Shown here in pieces: positions 51,337 through 60,143 of a stretch of 64,000 nucleotides of DNA. Source of the DNA: JBGVSA01 sp049840475 (GTDB taxonomy: Bacteria; Pseudomonadota; Gammaproteobacteria; Burkholderiales; Rhodocyclaceae); the NCBI GenBank assembly GCA_049840475.1, contig JASGKX010000003.1, forward strand, positions 558,001 to 622,000. Reading direction: 5' to 3'. Positions within the stretch are counted from its first letter, which is position 1. The number at the start of each line of letters is the position of its first letter. The position numbers were made by a program, and so were the translations under genes. The notes beneath the pieces were generated by a model. That model was not told the DNA's origin and searched no databases. It saw only the letters and a list, made by a program, of their open reading frames with translations.

Positions 51337-52623
51337 GTCATTCACTTGAATTTCTGTCCGGCAATGAAGCCGTGGCCCAGGCCGTCCGTCTGTGCCGGCC
51401 ACGCGTCATCGCTGCTTATCCGATCACGCCGCAGACCACCGTGGTCGAGCGTCTGTCTGAACTGGTCGAAGAAGGCGCGCTCGATGCGCAGTTCGTGCAC
51501 GTCGAATCCGAACACTCGGCGCTGGCCTTGCTCATGGGCAGCGCGGCGATGGGCGCGCGCACGTTCACGGCCACCTCGTCGCAGGGGCTCCTGTACATGG
51601 CCGAATGCCTCTACTACGCCTCCGGCGGGCGCTGGCCGCTAGTGATGATGAACGCCAATCGCGCGCTTGCGCTGCCGTGGAACATCTATGGCGACCAGAG
51701 CGATTCGCTGGCCCTGGTGTCCGCTGGCTGGATACAGGCGTATGCCGAAAACGCGCAGGAAGCGCTGGACATGATCATCCAGGCCTACGCGGTGGCCGAA
51801 GACCCGACGGTGCGCACACCGGTCCTGGTCAACCTCGACGGTTTCGTGCTCACGCACACCTACGAAGCCATCAGCGTGCCGGATGCGGCGGATGTTCGAC
51901 GCCTACCTGCCGCCACCGGATTTGCCGGAGGGATATCCCGGCACATTCAGTTTTGCGTCACCCCAGAGTCTTGCCGCCACAGCCGGCCCCGGCGACTACA
52001 CCGTGTTCAAGTACCGGCAGCATGCGGACATGGTGCGCGCGGCCGATGCGATCCGCGCAGCGGCCACACGCTACCTGCGGCATTTCGAGCGTGGCGCGAC
52101 CGGTCTGATCGAAACCTACCGGCATGACGATGCAGATTGCATTCTGATCACGCTGGGCAGCGTTGCCGGCACCGTGCGCGCGGCTGTCGATGCGCTACGC
52201 GCGCAAGGGCACCGTGTGGGCATGGTGCGCTTGCGATACCTGCGTCCGTTCCCGGTCGAAGAACTCGCGACCGCATTGTTTGCGCGGACGCGCACGGCGC
52301 CTGTCCGCGCCATCGGCGTACTGGAGAAGGACATCTCCTTTGGCCACCAGGGCAGCGTCAGCCTGGAGGTGAAGTCGGCGCTCTATGAGCATGCATCGCA
52401 ACGTGGCGCGGCCTGCGTGCCGGTCATCAACTTCATCGCAGGGCTTGGCGGGCAAGACGTCGGCGTGCATCACGTCGAAGCGTTCTTCGCCGATCTGGCC
52501 GAGCGCGCGAATCATCCTGAATCCGTCGGACGCCATTTGCGCGCGCCCGGCGCCACCGATGTCCGCTTTGCGGGCATGGAGTCGTTCCTTGAAGAAAATC
52601 AGCATCAAGACACTACCCGATGA
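51333..52623 (+). pseudogene. 2-oxoacid:ferredoxin oxidoreductase, alpha subunit, broken by +1 frameshift
   Basis: The first frame (MSHSLEFLSGNEAVAQAVRL) carries domain I with YPITPQTTVVERLSE, HVESEHSALALLMGSAAMGA and TATSSQGLLYMAE, up to YEAISVPDAADV. There the frame changes: GTTCGAC at 51894-51900 in place of GTTGAC. Deleting the extra C at 51897 gives AADVDAYLPPPDLPEGYPGT and continues through the domain-II region (ITLGSVAGTVRAAVDALRAQ; IGVLEKDISFGHQGSV; FIAGLGGQDVG) to the stop at 52623, for a normal alpha of about 430 residues. It is essential for TPP and CoA chemistry, so as written the enzyme would be dead. It shares the recurrent motif with the other frameshifts. Confidence 0.85.
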
Positions 52624-53482
52624 GGAGTACTTCGTTGGCCACAAGGGCTGCGGCGGTTGCGGCGGTACGCTGGCCTTGCGATGGACGCTCAAGGCACTGG
52701 GCCCGCGTGCGTTTCTCGTGATTCCTGCGGGCTGCATGTCTGCCGTCGGCTTCATCTACCCGCAGATGGCGCTGGGTGTGAATGCCATGATCGCGCCGTT
52801 CGCTGCGACGGGTGCGGTGTTGTCGGGCATTGCAGCCGTACTGCGGCAACGTGGCATCGACGACGCGCACGTGGTGGGCTTCGCCGGCGACGGAGCGACT
52901 GCCGACATCGGCTTGCAGTCTTTGTCGGGCGCGTTTGATCGGCGCGAACGCATTCTCTACATCTGCTACGACAACGAGGCGTACATGAACACCGGCATTC
53001 AGCGCAGTAGCGCCACACCGGTCGGCGCACGCACGACGACCTCGCCATCGGGGCGGGTGTCGTTCGCCGCAGCCAAGAAAGACCTGCTACGGATCGCTGC
53101 CGCGCACGGCATTCCATACGCCGCGACAGCCTCGGTCGGATACCCCGCAGACTTTCTGCGCAAGCTCGATCGGGCGCGGCAGGTTGACGGGCCTGCGTTC
53201 ATTCACCTGTTTGCGCCCTGCCCCACGGGCTGGGGCTGCGAAGCGGGCATCACGGCGGACCTGGGCCGTTCGGTGGTCAACACGGGCCTGTGGCCGCTCG
53301 TGGAATGGGACGACGGCCGTGTCGTCATCAATCGAGAGCCGCGCAGCTTCGACCCCTTGTCGAGCTATCTGCAAGGACAGGCGCGTTTTCGGATGCTCAC
53401 ACCGGCGCAGGTTGACGCGCTCGCGAACGAAAGGGATGCGCGCTGGGACGCACTGAAGGCGTGGCAACGCGAGACTGCGTAG
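52589..53482 (+). CDS. 2-oxoacid:ferredoxin oxidoreductase, beta (TPP-binding) subunit
   Basis: 297 residues from a proposed TTG start at 52589 (preceded by GGAG, overlapping the alpha end); the frame upstream of this is antisense-like noise. Motifs: HKGCGGCGGTLALR (cluster or cofactor Cys), PAGCMSAVG, the TPP signature VGFAGDGATADIG with YICYDNEAYMNTGIQRS, and FAPCPTGWGCEAG. It binds thiamine diphosphate and carries out oxidative decarboxylation of the 2-oxo acid. Last gene of the operon. Confidence 0.88.
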   Translation: MKKISIKTLPDEEYFVGHKGCGGCGGTLALRWTLKALGPRAFLVIPAGCMSAVGFIYPQMALGVNAMIAPFAATGAVLSGIAAVLRQRGIDDAHVVGFAGDGATADIGLQSLSGAFDRRERILYICYDNEAYMNTGIQRSSATPVGARTTTSPSGRVSFAAAKKDLLRIAAAHGIPYAATASVGYPADFLRKLDRARQVDGPAFIHLFAPCPTGWGCEAGITADLGRSVVNTGLWPLVEWDDGRVVINREPRSFDPLSSYLQGQARFRMLTPAQVDALANERDARWDALKAWQRETA

Positions 53483-53616
53483 AGTCCTGCCCGTCGTGTT
53501 TAGGCAGCATCCGCTGTCGTCCGACGACGGGAAAGCTCGTGGGGCGAAGGCAAAGATCGGCCCGATTCAAGACAGGTCGCCTGCCATGACCGGCCGGTCA
53601 TCTAGAATCGGACGCC

Positions 53617-54162
53617 ATGTCTGCGCCCCCTACCCTCACCTTGTGGGTGGCCACTTTCGATGGCCGCTCCGCCGAGATCGCCGAGAAGATGGCTACACGC
53701 CTGCACGCACTCGGCATATCGACTCACACGACTCTGCTCGGAGCCGAACCGCCGCCGCTGCCTGACGGGCCGGTGCTGGTGGTGGCTGCAGTGCGCTATG
53801 GGCGTCTGCTGCCGGCCGCGCGTGCAGCGCTGCGACGCCTCGGGCAGGCATCACGCCATGCGGTCATGCTGGCCGTGGTGTGTTTGAGTGCGCGGCGTGC
53901 CAACCGCCGCAGTCCGCAAGAAAATCCGTACCTGCGTCGCGCCATCGCGCAAAGCGGCTTGCGCCCACTGCTGGCTGAAGCCTTTGGTGGACGACTTGAT
54001 TACGCGCGCTGTCGCTGGCTGGATCGCCAGATGATCCGACTCATCATGAAGCTGAGCGGTGGGCCGAGTGATGGGGTATCGGTGCTCGATTACACCGACT
54101 GGGCGCAGGTCGACCACTTTGCCGATCGTGTGGTTGACGCGCTCGGGTCTGCGCCACAGTGA
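53617..54162 (+). CDS. hemG: Flavodoxin-like protoporphyrinogen IX dehydrogenase
   Basis: 181 residues. Flavodoxin fold at the N-terminus (TLWVATFDGRSAEIAEKMAT) and HemG landmarks at the C-terminus: VVCLSARRANRRSPQENPYL, FGGRLDYARCRWLDRQMIRL and MKLSGG, then VLDYTDWAQVDHFA. It oxidises protoporphyrinogen IX to protoporphyrin IX using menaquinone or ubiquinone at the membrane in haem synthesis. A single gene, unrelated to the preceding operon, 134 bp after it. Confidence 0.88.
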   Translation: MSAPPTLTLWVATFDGRSAEIAEKMATRLHALGISTHTTLLGAEPPPLPDGPVLVVAAVRYGRLLPAARAALRRLGQASRHAVMLAVVCLSARRANRRSPQENPYLRRAIAQSGLRPLLAEAFGGRLDYARCRWLDRQMIRLIMKLSGGPSDGVSVLDYTDWAQVDHFADRVVDALGSAPQ

Positions 54163-54217
54163 CCACAGGGTGGTCGTGCGGGTGCCTGGGCTACGCCCAA
54201 GGCAAGGCCGGCTGGCC

Positions 54218-54535
54218 TCAGACCTGCATGTTCATGATGTCCTGGTACGCATTCACAAGCTTGTTGCGCACCTGAACCATCTGCTGGAACGAGAGGTTGG
54301 CTTTTTGAAGGTTGATCATCACGTCCTGCAGGTTGACCTCCGACGTGCCGGTGGAGAAATCCTGCGACATCTGCTGGGCGCTTTGCTGTGCGGCGCTGAC
54401 GTCCTTGAGCGCGGTTTGCAGCGCCTGGCCGAAATCCGCTCCGCCTGCGGCCGGCGCAGCCGAGCTCTTGCCTGCCGCCAGATCGCTGGCGGCGCGCAAG
54501 TGTCCGAGCATCTGATCGATTGCGCTGGTGTCCAT
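54218..54535 (-). CDS. fliE: Flagellar hook-basal body junction protein FliE
   Basis: 105 residues. The conserved C-terminal helical part contains VNLQDVMINLQKANLSFQQM then VQVRNKLVNAYQDIMNMQV, which ends the protein as in other FliE. It links the MS ring to the proximal rod and is exported by the flagellar type III apparatus. It is encoded alone on the minus strand, separated from fliF by the regulator pair, whereas in many genomes fliE heads the fliF operon. Confidence 0.93.
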   Translation of the reverse strand: MDTSAIDQMLGHLRAASDLAAGKSSAAPAAGGADFGQALQTALKDVSAAQQSAQQMSQDFSTGTSEVNLQDVMINLQKANLSFQQMVQVRNKLVNAYQDIMNMQV

Positions 54536-54625
54536 ATGTCTTCTGTGCCTTATCGGTGCCTGACTCTACTTACGGCAGGCGATGCTTTTGCTGAAGGCTA
54601 AAGCAATCCTCGTACCTGTCTGCGT

Positions 54626-56020
54626 TCAGATGACCACGCCCTCTTCACGGTACTGCTGCAGCTTGTAACGCAAGGTCCGTTCCGAAATGCCCAGCCGCTC
54701 GACGGCCTTCTTGCGCGAGCCGCCCACGGCGCGCAGGGTTTCGAGGATGTGGACGCGCTCCAGATCGCGCATGCTGGCTGGCTTGTCGTCGGCCTGCGGC
54801 ATGGCGATGGACATTGCAGCGGGCTGGAAGTCCATGGTCGGTGCGGCGGGCGTGACGGCGGCGAAAGGCGCGGCGACGACGCTGTCGGGCGTCCAGTCTG
54901 GCAGGCACATGCGCACATCGTCGGCCGTCATGGTGTCGCCGCTGGCCAATATCAGCGCGCGCTGCACGGTGTTTTCCAGTTCGCGCACGTTGCCGGGCCA
55001 GCGCCAACCGGCAAGAATTGCCGCCGCTTCGCCGGCAATTCTTGCCGTTTTGCCGATCCGTTCGCCGTGCCGGCCGACAAAATGGGCCGCCAGCGCAAGC
55101 ACGTCGCCCGGCCGTTCGCGCAGGCTCGGGATCGCCAGGGGGAACACATTCAGGCGGTAGTACAAGTCTTCGCGGAAGCGTCCGCCCTGCACTTCGCGCA
55201 ACATGTCGCGGTTGCTGGTGGCCAGCACGCGGATGTCGAGCGGAATCGCCTTCTTGCCGCCGACGCGTTCGACTTCGCGTTCCTGCAGCACGCGCAGCAT
55301 CTTGGCTTGCAGACCGAGCGGCATTTCGGAAATTTCGTCGAGCAGGATGGTGCCGCCCTGCGCTTGTTCGAACTTGCCGGCCTGCGAAGTCTGCGCCCCG
55401 GTGAAGCTGCCCTTCTCAAAACCGAACAGCGTGGCTTCGAGAAGGTTTTCGGGGATCGCCGCGCAGTTGATCGCCACGAACGGGCCGCTCTTGCGACGGG
55501 AATGCTGGTGAATGTAGCGCGCAAACACTTCCTTGCCGGTGCCGGATTCGCCGGTCAGCAGGACGGTTGCATCCGTTTGCGCGACCTTGGCGGCCAGTGC
55601 GAGCACGGCGCGCGTGCGTGGATCTTCGGCCACCATGTCGTCCTGCGTCGGCGTAACGCGTGCATGGCGGCGCACGTTTTCGAGCAGCACGTCGGCTTCG
55701 AACGGCTTCATCAGGAATTCGCACGCACCGCCGCGCATGGCGGCCACGGCCTTGTCAACGTCACCGAAAGCCGTCATCAGCAGCACAGGCAGGTGCCTGT
55801 GACGCGCGCGGATCTGGCCGAGCAGTTCGAGACCGTCCATCGGGTCCATGCGCAGATCGCTGATGACCAGGTTGAAGTGCGCGCCGTCGAGCGCCTGCAG
55901 GGCTTCCGGCCCACTGGCGGCGAGCGTGACGCGGTGTCCGGCCGAGCCCAGGATCAAGTCGATCGCGTCGCGCAGTGCTGCGTCGTCGTCGACCACCAGA
56001 ATGTTGAGCGTTTCGATCAT
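54626..56020 (-). CDS. fleR: Sigma-54-dependent response regulator of flagellar genes (FleR/FlrC-like)
   Basis: 464 residues. The receiver (1-120) has ILVVDDDAALRDAI, phospho-Asp in VISDLRMDPMDG, and LMKPFEA. The AAA+ sigma-54 activation domain (about 140-370) has GESGTGKEVFARYIHQ, the sigma-54 contact GSFTGA (in KGSFTGAQT), Walker B GGTILLDEISEMP, and the arginine-finger region REDLYYRLNVFPL. A C-terminal Fis-type helix-turn-helix (ILETLRAVGGSRKKAVERLG) completes it. It activates class III flagellar promoters on phosphorylation by the adjacent kinase. Confidence 0.9.
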   Translation of the reverse strand: MIETLNILVVDDDAALRDAIDLILGSAGHRVTLAASGPEALQALDGAHFNLVISDLRMDPMDGLELLGQIRARHRHLPVLLMTAFGDVDKAVAAMRGGACEFLMKPFEADVLLENVRRHARVTPTQDDMVAEDPRTRAVLALAAKVAQTDATVLLTGESGTGKEVFARYIHQHSRRKSGPFVAINCAAIPENLLEATLFGFEKGSFTGAQTSQAGKFEQAQGGTILLDEISEMPLGLQAKMLRVLQEREVERVGGKKAIPLDIRVLATSNRDMLREVQGGRFREDLYYRLNVFPLAIPSLRERPGDVLALAAHFVGRHGERIGKTARIAGEAAAILAGWRWPGNVRELENTVQRALILASGDTMTADDVRMCLPDWTPDSVVAAPFAAVTPAAPTMDFQPAAMSIAMPQADDKPASMRDLERVHILETLRAVGGSRKKAVERLGISERTLRYKLQQYREEGVVI

Positions 56021-56084
56021 GTCAGGTCCTGTTCGCGGGGGCGCGGTGCATGCGCGCTGGATTCATTCGGATTGGCCTGCGTAC

Positions 56085-57221
56085 TCATGCGGCAAGCTCC
56101 TCGGTTCTGGCAACTTCGTTCTGCACGATCAGCGGCAGCGAGAAAGTGAATTCACTCCCCACGCCGGGCTCGGACCACAGCGCGATGTCGCCACCGTGCG
56201 CACGCGCCACACCGCGCGCGATGGCCAGTCCAAGACCGGTGCCGTCCGCGCGCGTGGTGAAGAAAGGTTCAAAGAGGCGGTCCTGCATGGCCGGCTCGAT
56301 GCCACGGCCGTTGTCGCGCACGCGGAATCGCACTTCTTCGCCGTCGAGATCGGCGGCCAGCAGCACACGACCGCCCTCGCCCAGCACCTGCAATGCGTTT
56401 TCGAGCAGGTTGGTGAGTGCGGCGGCGATCTCTTTACGATTACCGAAGACTTGCTCGGTGCCTGCCGCGCAGTCGGTGTCGAATACCACGCCGCCGCGTG
56501 CGGCCACGGGTTCGATGGTGTGACGCAGTTCGGCGATCAGTTCGCAGATGCCAAAGGCCTCGCGGCCAAGCGCCTCGCCACGAGCGAAGATCAACATGTC
56601 CTGGATCAGCCGTTCGAGGTGGCGCAGGCGCTCCACCGCACGGCCGGCGACGTCGGCGCGCTGCGTGGCGGCCAGTTGCGTATTGGCAAGGTGCCCGGTG
56701 TACAACAGGGCCGAGGCCAGAGGCGTGCGCAACTGGTGCGCGAGCCCGGCGACCATCTCGCCCATGGCGGCCAGCCGTTCATTGCGCGCAGCGGCGCGGC
56801 GCATGCGCCAGGCTTCGGTCACGTCATGCAGCAATACGATGCGACCGCCCGAGCGATCCAGCGCGGTTTCCGAAATCGACACGCGGCATTCGGCCTCCGC
56901 AGCGGCAAGCTCCCATTCACCCGGCGTATCGCTGGCGACCAGCATGCGCGCGGCAAATGGCTGCCAATCGCTGCCAACCAACGTGCTACCCAGCATGACG
57001 CTCGCGGCCTTGTTGATCTGCTCGACGCGACCATGGTTGTCGAGCACTACTACACCGGCAGGCAGCGCTTCAAGCAACAGGTCAAGCCGTTCGGTCAGGA
57101 CGCCGACCTGCTGTTGCAGGCCGCCATAGGCCTGAGTCAGCTCTTCCGAGGCGCGGGCGAAGACCTGAAAGGCTTCGGCCAGTCCAGCGGCATCCAGCGG
57201 CGGCGTAAGGGGTGCGTTCAT
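56085..57221 (-). CDS. fleS: Sensor histidine kinase (FleS/FlrB-like)
   Basis: 378 residues, no membrane span, cytoplasmic. A PAS-like domain (about 50-150, LLEALPAGVVVLDNHGRVEQ) is followed by the HisKA His in GEMVAGLAHQLRTPLASALL. The ATPase domain has the N-box ALTNLLENALQVL, G1 VRDNGRGIEPAMQDRLFEPF and G2 GTGLGLAIARGVARAHGG. It pairs with the FleR-like regulator downstream (64-bp gap) to couple hook-basal-body assembly to later flagellar genes. It is divergent from fliF; the shared promoter gap is 57222-57391. Confidence 0.9.
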   Translation of the reverse strand: MNAPLTPPLDAAGLAEAFQVFARASEELTQAYGGLQQQVGVLTERLDLLLEALPAGVVVLDNHGRVEQINKAASVMLGSTLVGSDWQPFAARMLVASDTPGEWELAAAEAECRVSISETALDRSGGRIVLLHDVTEAWRMRRAAARNERLAAMGEMVAGLAHQLRTPLASALLYTGHLANTQLAATQRADVAGRAVERLRHLERLIQDMLIFARGEALGREAFGICELIAELRHTIEPVAARGGVVFDTDCAAGTEQVFGNRKEIAAALTNLLENALQVLGEGGRVLLAADLDGEEVRFRVRDNGRGIEPAMQDRLFEPFFTTRADGTGLGLAIARGVARAHGGDIALWSEPGVGSEFTFSLPLIVQNEVARTEELAA

Positions 57222-57294
57222 GATGGCGAGTTAGGGCCATTTGCGATGGATGGCACTTTATGCCCGCCCGTGCGTTGGCCGAGGCCGGATTAGC

Positions 57295-57319
57295 CGGCAA
57301 AACTTGCCGCTTATTGCCG
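57295..57319. promoter_or_regulatory. Candidate regulator site between fleS and fliF
   Basis: Inverted repeat CGGCAA-AAC-TTGCCG (57295-57309) followed by another TTGCCG at 57314-57319, centred in the 170-bp divergent gap. Symmetry and position suggest a binding site for a flagellar regulator; I cannot tell which. No clear sigma-54 (GG-N10-GC) or sigma-28 promoter was identified beside it. Confidence 0.4.
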
Positions 57320-57391
57320 GCTCGCGCGAGCAGTGCCGCGCTCAGAATGCGTCCATCCGAAATGGGACCGTAGCCTCTACTGGACACGAGC

Positions 57392-59083
57392 ATGGCCGCC
57401 GACGACGCCCTCACCGCTCCGCCACCTTCGCCGTGGCAAGCGATTACTGACAATCTGAACAAGCTCACGCAACGCCAGAAGCTGGCGGGTGGCGTGGCGC
57501 TTGCCGTTGCCATCGCCCTGCTGGTCGGCGTGTGGTTGTGGGGCAAGCAGCCTGACTACGCTGTGCTCTTTTCCAATCTTGCGGAAAAGGATGGAGGGCA
57601 GATCGTCGCTGCACTCCAGCAGCAGAACGTGCCTTACAAGGTCGAAGCCGGGGGTGCCACGATCCTTGTGCCAAACGATCGCGCCAACGAACTGCGCCTG
57701 CTGATGGCATCGCAAGGCTTGCCCAAGGGCGGCATGGTCGGTTTCGAACTGATGGACACGCAGAAGTTCGGCATGTCGCAGTTCAATGAACAGGTGAACT
57801 ACCAGCGTGCGCTGGAAGGTGAGCTGGCACGCACGATCCAGTCGATTGCAGCCGTGGGCGGCGCGCGTGTCCATCTGGCGATGCCCAAGCAGACAGCCTT
57901 TTTGCGCGACGAGCAAAAACCCAGCGCGTCGGTGGTGGTGACGCTGCGCGCCGGGCGTCGCCTCGAACCCCAGCAGGTGGCGGGCATCCTGCATCTGGTG
58001 TCGTCCAGCGTGCCCGATCTGTCGGCCGATCAGGTCAGCATCATCGATCAGAACGGCAATCTGCTCACGCAGAAGCGCGATCCGCGCTCGCCGGGGCTCG
58101 ATCCGACCCAGCTCGAATATGTCGATGAAGTCGAAGCCAGCTACATCAAGCGCATCCAGACGATTCTCGAACCGGTGCTGGGCAACGGCAACTTCCGCGC
58201 GCAAGTGACGGCGGACGTCAACTTTGACGCGACCGAACAGACGTCCGAAATCTACAAGCCCAACCCCAACCCGAACACCGCGATCCGCAGCCAGCAGACG
58301 GCCGACAACCAGACCAACCAGCCCCCCGCGATGGGCGTGCCCGGCGCGCTGTCGAACCAGCCGCCGACCCCGGCAACCGCCCCGCTCACCACGCCGCCGC
58401 TACCCGGTCAGGGCCAGAGCGCACCGGTGGTGCTGACGCAGTCGCGCAATGCCACCACCAACTACGAACTCGACAAGACCGTGCAACACGTCAAGCGCTC
58501 GCTGGGCGCGGTGCGTCGGTTGTCGGTGGCAGTGGTGCTGAACTACAAGACCGGCAAGGACGGTAAGGGCAATCTGCAAGCCACGCCGCTGACCGATGCC
58601 GAGATGAAGAAGATCAGCGACCTCGTGCGCGAAGCCGTGGGTTACAGCCAGACGCGCGGCGACACGATCAATCTTGCCAACGCTGCGTTCGCGGAAGCGG
58701 CCAAGGTCGAAGCGCCGGCACTGCCGATCTGGAAGGATCCGGAATACGTCGAATACGGCCGCGAGGGTCTGCGCTATCTGGTGATGTTGTTCGCGGTGCT
58801 GATGGTGTACTTCGGCGTGGTCCGCCCGCTGGTACGCACGGTGCTGCCGAAGCCGCCGGAGCCGACGGAAGAAGAGCCGCTGATCGACGTGATGGTCGAC
58901 GACGAGGAAGACAGCACCAACCTGGACGACGTGCCGCCGGAAGTGCTGGAGGCGGAACTGGCGAAGATGAGCTTCGAACGCAAGGTGGAGCGCGCCCGCG
59001 AGATCGTCCAGAAGGACCCGAAGATCGTGGCGCAGATGATCAAGGAATGGATGGGAGGGGGCACCAGTGGCGAAGGACGGTAA
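57392..59083 (+). CDS. fliF: Flagellar MS-ring protein FliF
   Basis: 563 residues. The first membrane span (about 32-50, LAGGVALAVAIALLVGVWLW) is followed by the ring-building periplasmic domains (YAVLFSNLAEKDGGQIVAAL; GFELMDTQKFGMSQFNEQVN; RVHLAMPKQTAFLRDEQKPS). Next are a proline-rich linker, the second span (LRYLVMLFAVLMVYFGVVRP) and a C-terminal FliG-binding tail ending KEWMGGG. It forms the base on which rotor and export gate assemble. It overlaps fliG by 17 bp. Confidence 0.96.
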   Translation: MAADDALTAPPPSPWQAITDNLNKLTQRQKLAGGVALAVAIALLVGVWLWGKQPDYAVLFSNLAEKDGGQIVAALQQQNVPYKVEAGGATILVPNDRANELRLLMASQGLPKGGMVGFELMDTQKFGMSQFNEQVNYQRALEGELARTIQSIAAVGGARVHLAMPKQTAFLRDEQKPSASVVVTLRAGRRLEPQQVAGILHLVSSSVPDLSADQVSIIDQNGNLLTQKRDPRSPGLDPTQLEYVDEVEASYIKRIQTILEPVLGNGNFRAQVTADVNFDATEQTSEIYKPNPNPNTAIRSQQTADNQTNQPPAMGVPGALSNQPPTPATAPLTTPPLPGQGQSAPVVLTQSRNATTNYELDKTVQHVKRSLGAVRRLSVAVVLNYKTGKDGKGNLQATPLTDAEMKKISDLVREAVGYSQTRGDTINLANAAFAEAAKVEAPALPIWKDPEYVEYGREGLRYLVMLFAVLMVYFGVVRPLVRTVLPKPPEPTEEEPLIDVMVDDEEDSTNLDDVPPEVLEAELAKMSFERKVERAREIVQKDPKIVAQMIKEWMGGGTSGEGR

Positions 59084-60071
59084 CGAAGGCGTCGAGAACG
59101 CCGCCCTGCTGCTGCTCACGCTCGGCCCGGACCATGCGGCCGAAGTGCTCAAGCACATGTCGCCGCGCGAAGTGCAGAAGCTGGGCGCGGCCATGGCCAA
59201 GCTGCCGCCCAACCCGCGCGAGCGCGTCGGCAAGCTGGTCGAGAAGATGCAGCTCTACGCCGCGCACGGATCGCACATCCAGCCGGATGAAGAGACCATC
59301 CGCATCATGCTGACCAAGGCGCTGGGCGATGAGCGGGCCGCCAATCTGATCTCGCGCGTGCTGCAGGGCTCGGATACCGCTGGCATCGAAAGCCTCAAGT
59401 GGATGGACGCGGCCACCGCCGCCGACCTCATCAAGAACGAGCATCCGCAGATCATCGCTACGATCCTGGTGCACCTTGAGTTCGACCACGCCGGCGAAAT
59501 CATGCGGCAGTTCCCCGAGCGCCTGCGCAATGACGTGCTGTTGCGCATCGCCACGCTGGACGGCGTGCAGCCTTCGGCGCTGCGCGAGCTGAACGAAGCG
59601 CTCACGCGCGTGCTGTCGGGTTCGGCGCAGATCAAGAAAGCCGCCATGGGTGGCACGCGCCACGCAGCGGAAATCCTCAACTTCGTTGGCAGCGCGGCCG
59701 AAACCGCCATGCTCGACAAGCTGCGCGAATACGATCCGGAACTGGCGCAGAAAATCCTCGATGAGATGTTCGTGTTCGAAAACATCCTCGACATCGATGA
59801 TCGTGGCGTGCAGGTCATCCTGCGCGAAGTGCAGTCCGACCAGCTTGTCATTGCGCTCAAGGGTGCTGCACCGGAAGTGCGCGAAAAAATCTTCCGCAAT
59901 ATGTCGAGCCGTGCTGCGGACATGCTGCGCGAAGACCTTGAATCGCGTGGGCCGGTACGCCTGTCCGAAGTGGAAACCGCGCAGAAAGACATCCTCAAGG
60001 TTGCGCGCCGCCTGGCTGAAGAAGGCCAGGTCATGCTCGGCGGCAAGGGCGGTGGAGATAGCTTCGTATGA
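59067..60071 (+). CDS. fliG: Flagellar rotor switch protein FliG
   Basis: 334 residues. N-domain (ENAALLLLTLGPDHAAEVLK), middle domain with the EHPQ motif (IKNEHPQIIATILVHLEF), and C-domain with the charged torque helix (FVFENILDIDDRGVQVILRE, VQSDQLVIALKGA, EDLESRGPVRLSEVE). It couples ion flow through MotAB to rotation. Start chosen as GTG 59067, within the end of fliF; the protein begins MAKDGNEGVE. Confidence 0.96.
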   Translation: MAKDGNEGVENAALLLLTLGPDHAAEVLKHMSPREVQKLGAAMAKLPPNPRERVGKLVEKMQLYAAHGSHIQPDEETIRIMLTKALGDERAANLISRVLQGSDTAGIESLKWMDAATAADLIKNEHPQIIATILVHLEFDHAGEIMRQFPERLRNDVLLRIATLDGVQPSALRELNEALTRVLSGSAQIKKAAMGGTRHAAEILNFVGSAAETAMLDKLREYDPELAQKILDEMFVFENILDIDDRGVQVILREVQSDQLVIALKGAAPEVREKIFRNMSSRAADMLREDLESRGPVRLSEVETAQKDILKVARRLAEEGQVMLGGKGGGDSFV

Positions 60072-60143
60072 TAGGAAGTCATTTCATTCTCGCCTCGCAC
60101 TGCACCCCGCAACGGCACCGTTGCCCCTGCGGGGACCGATGAC

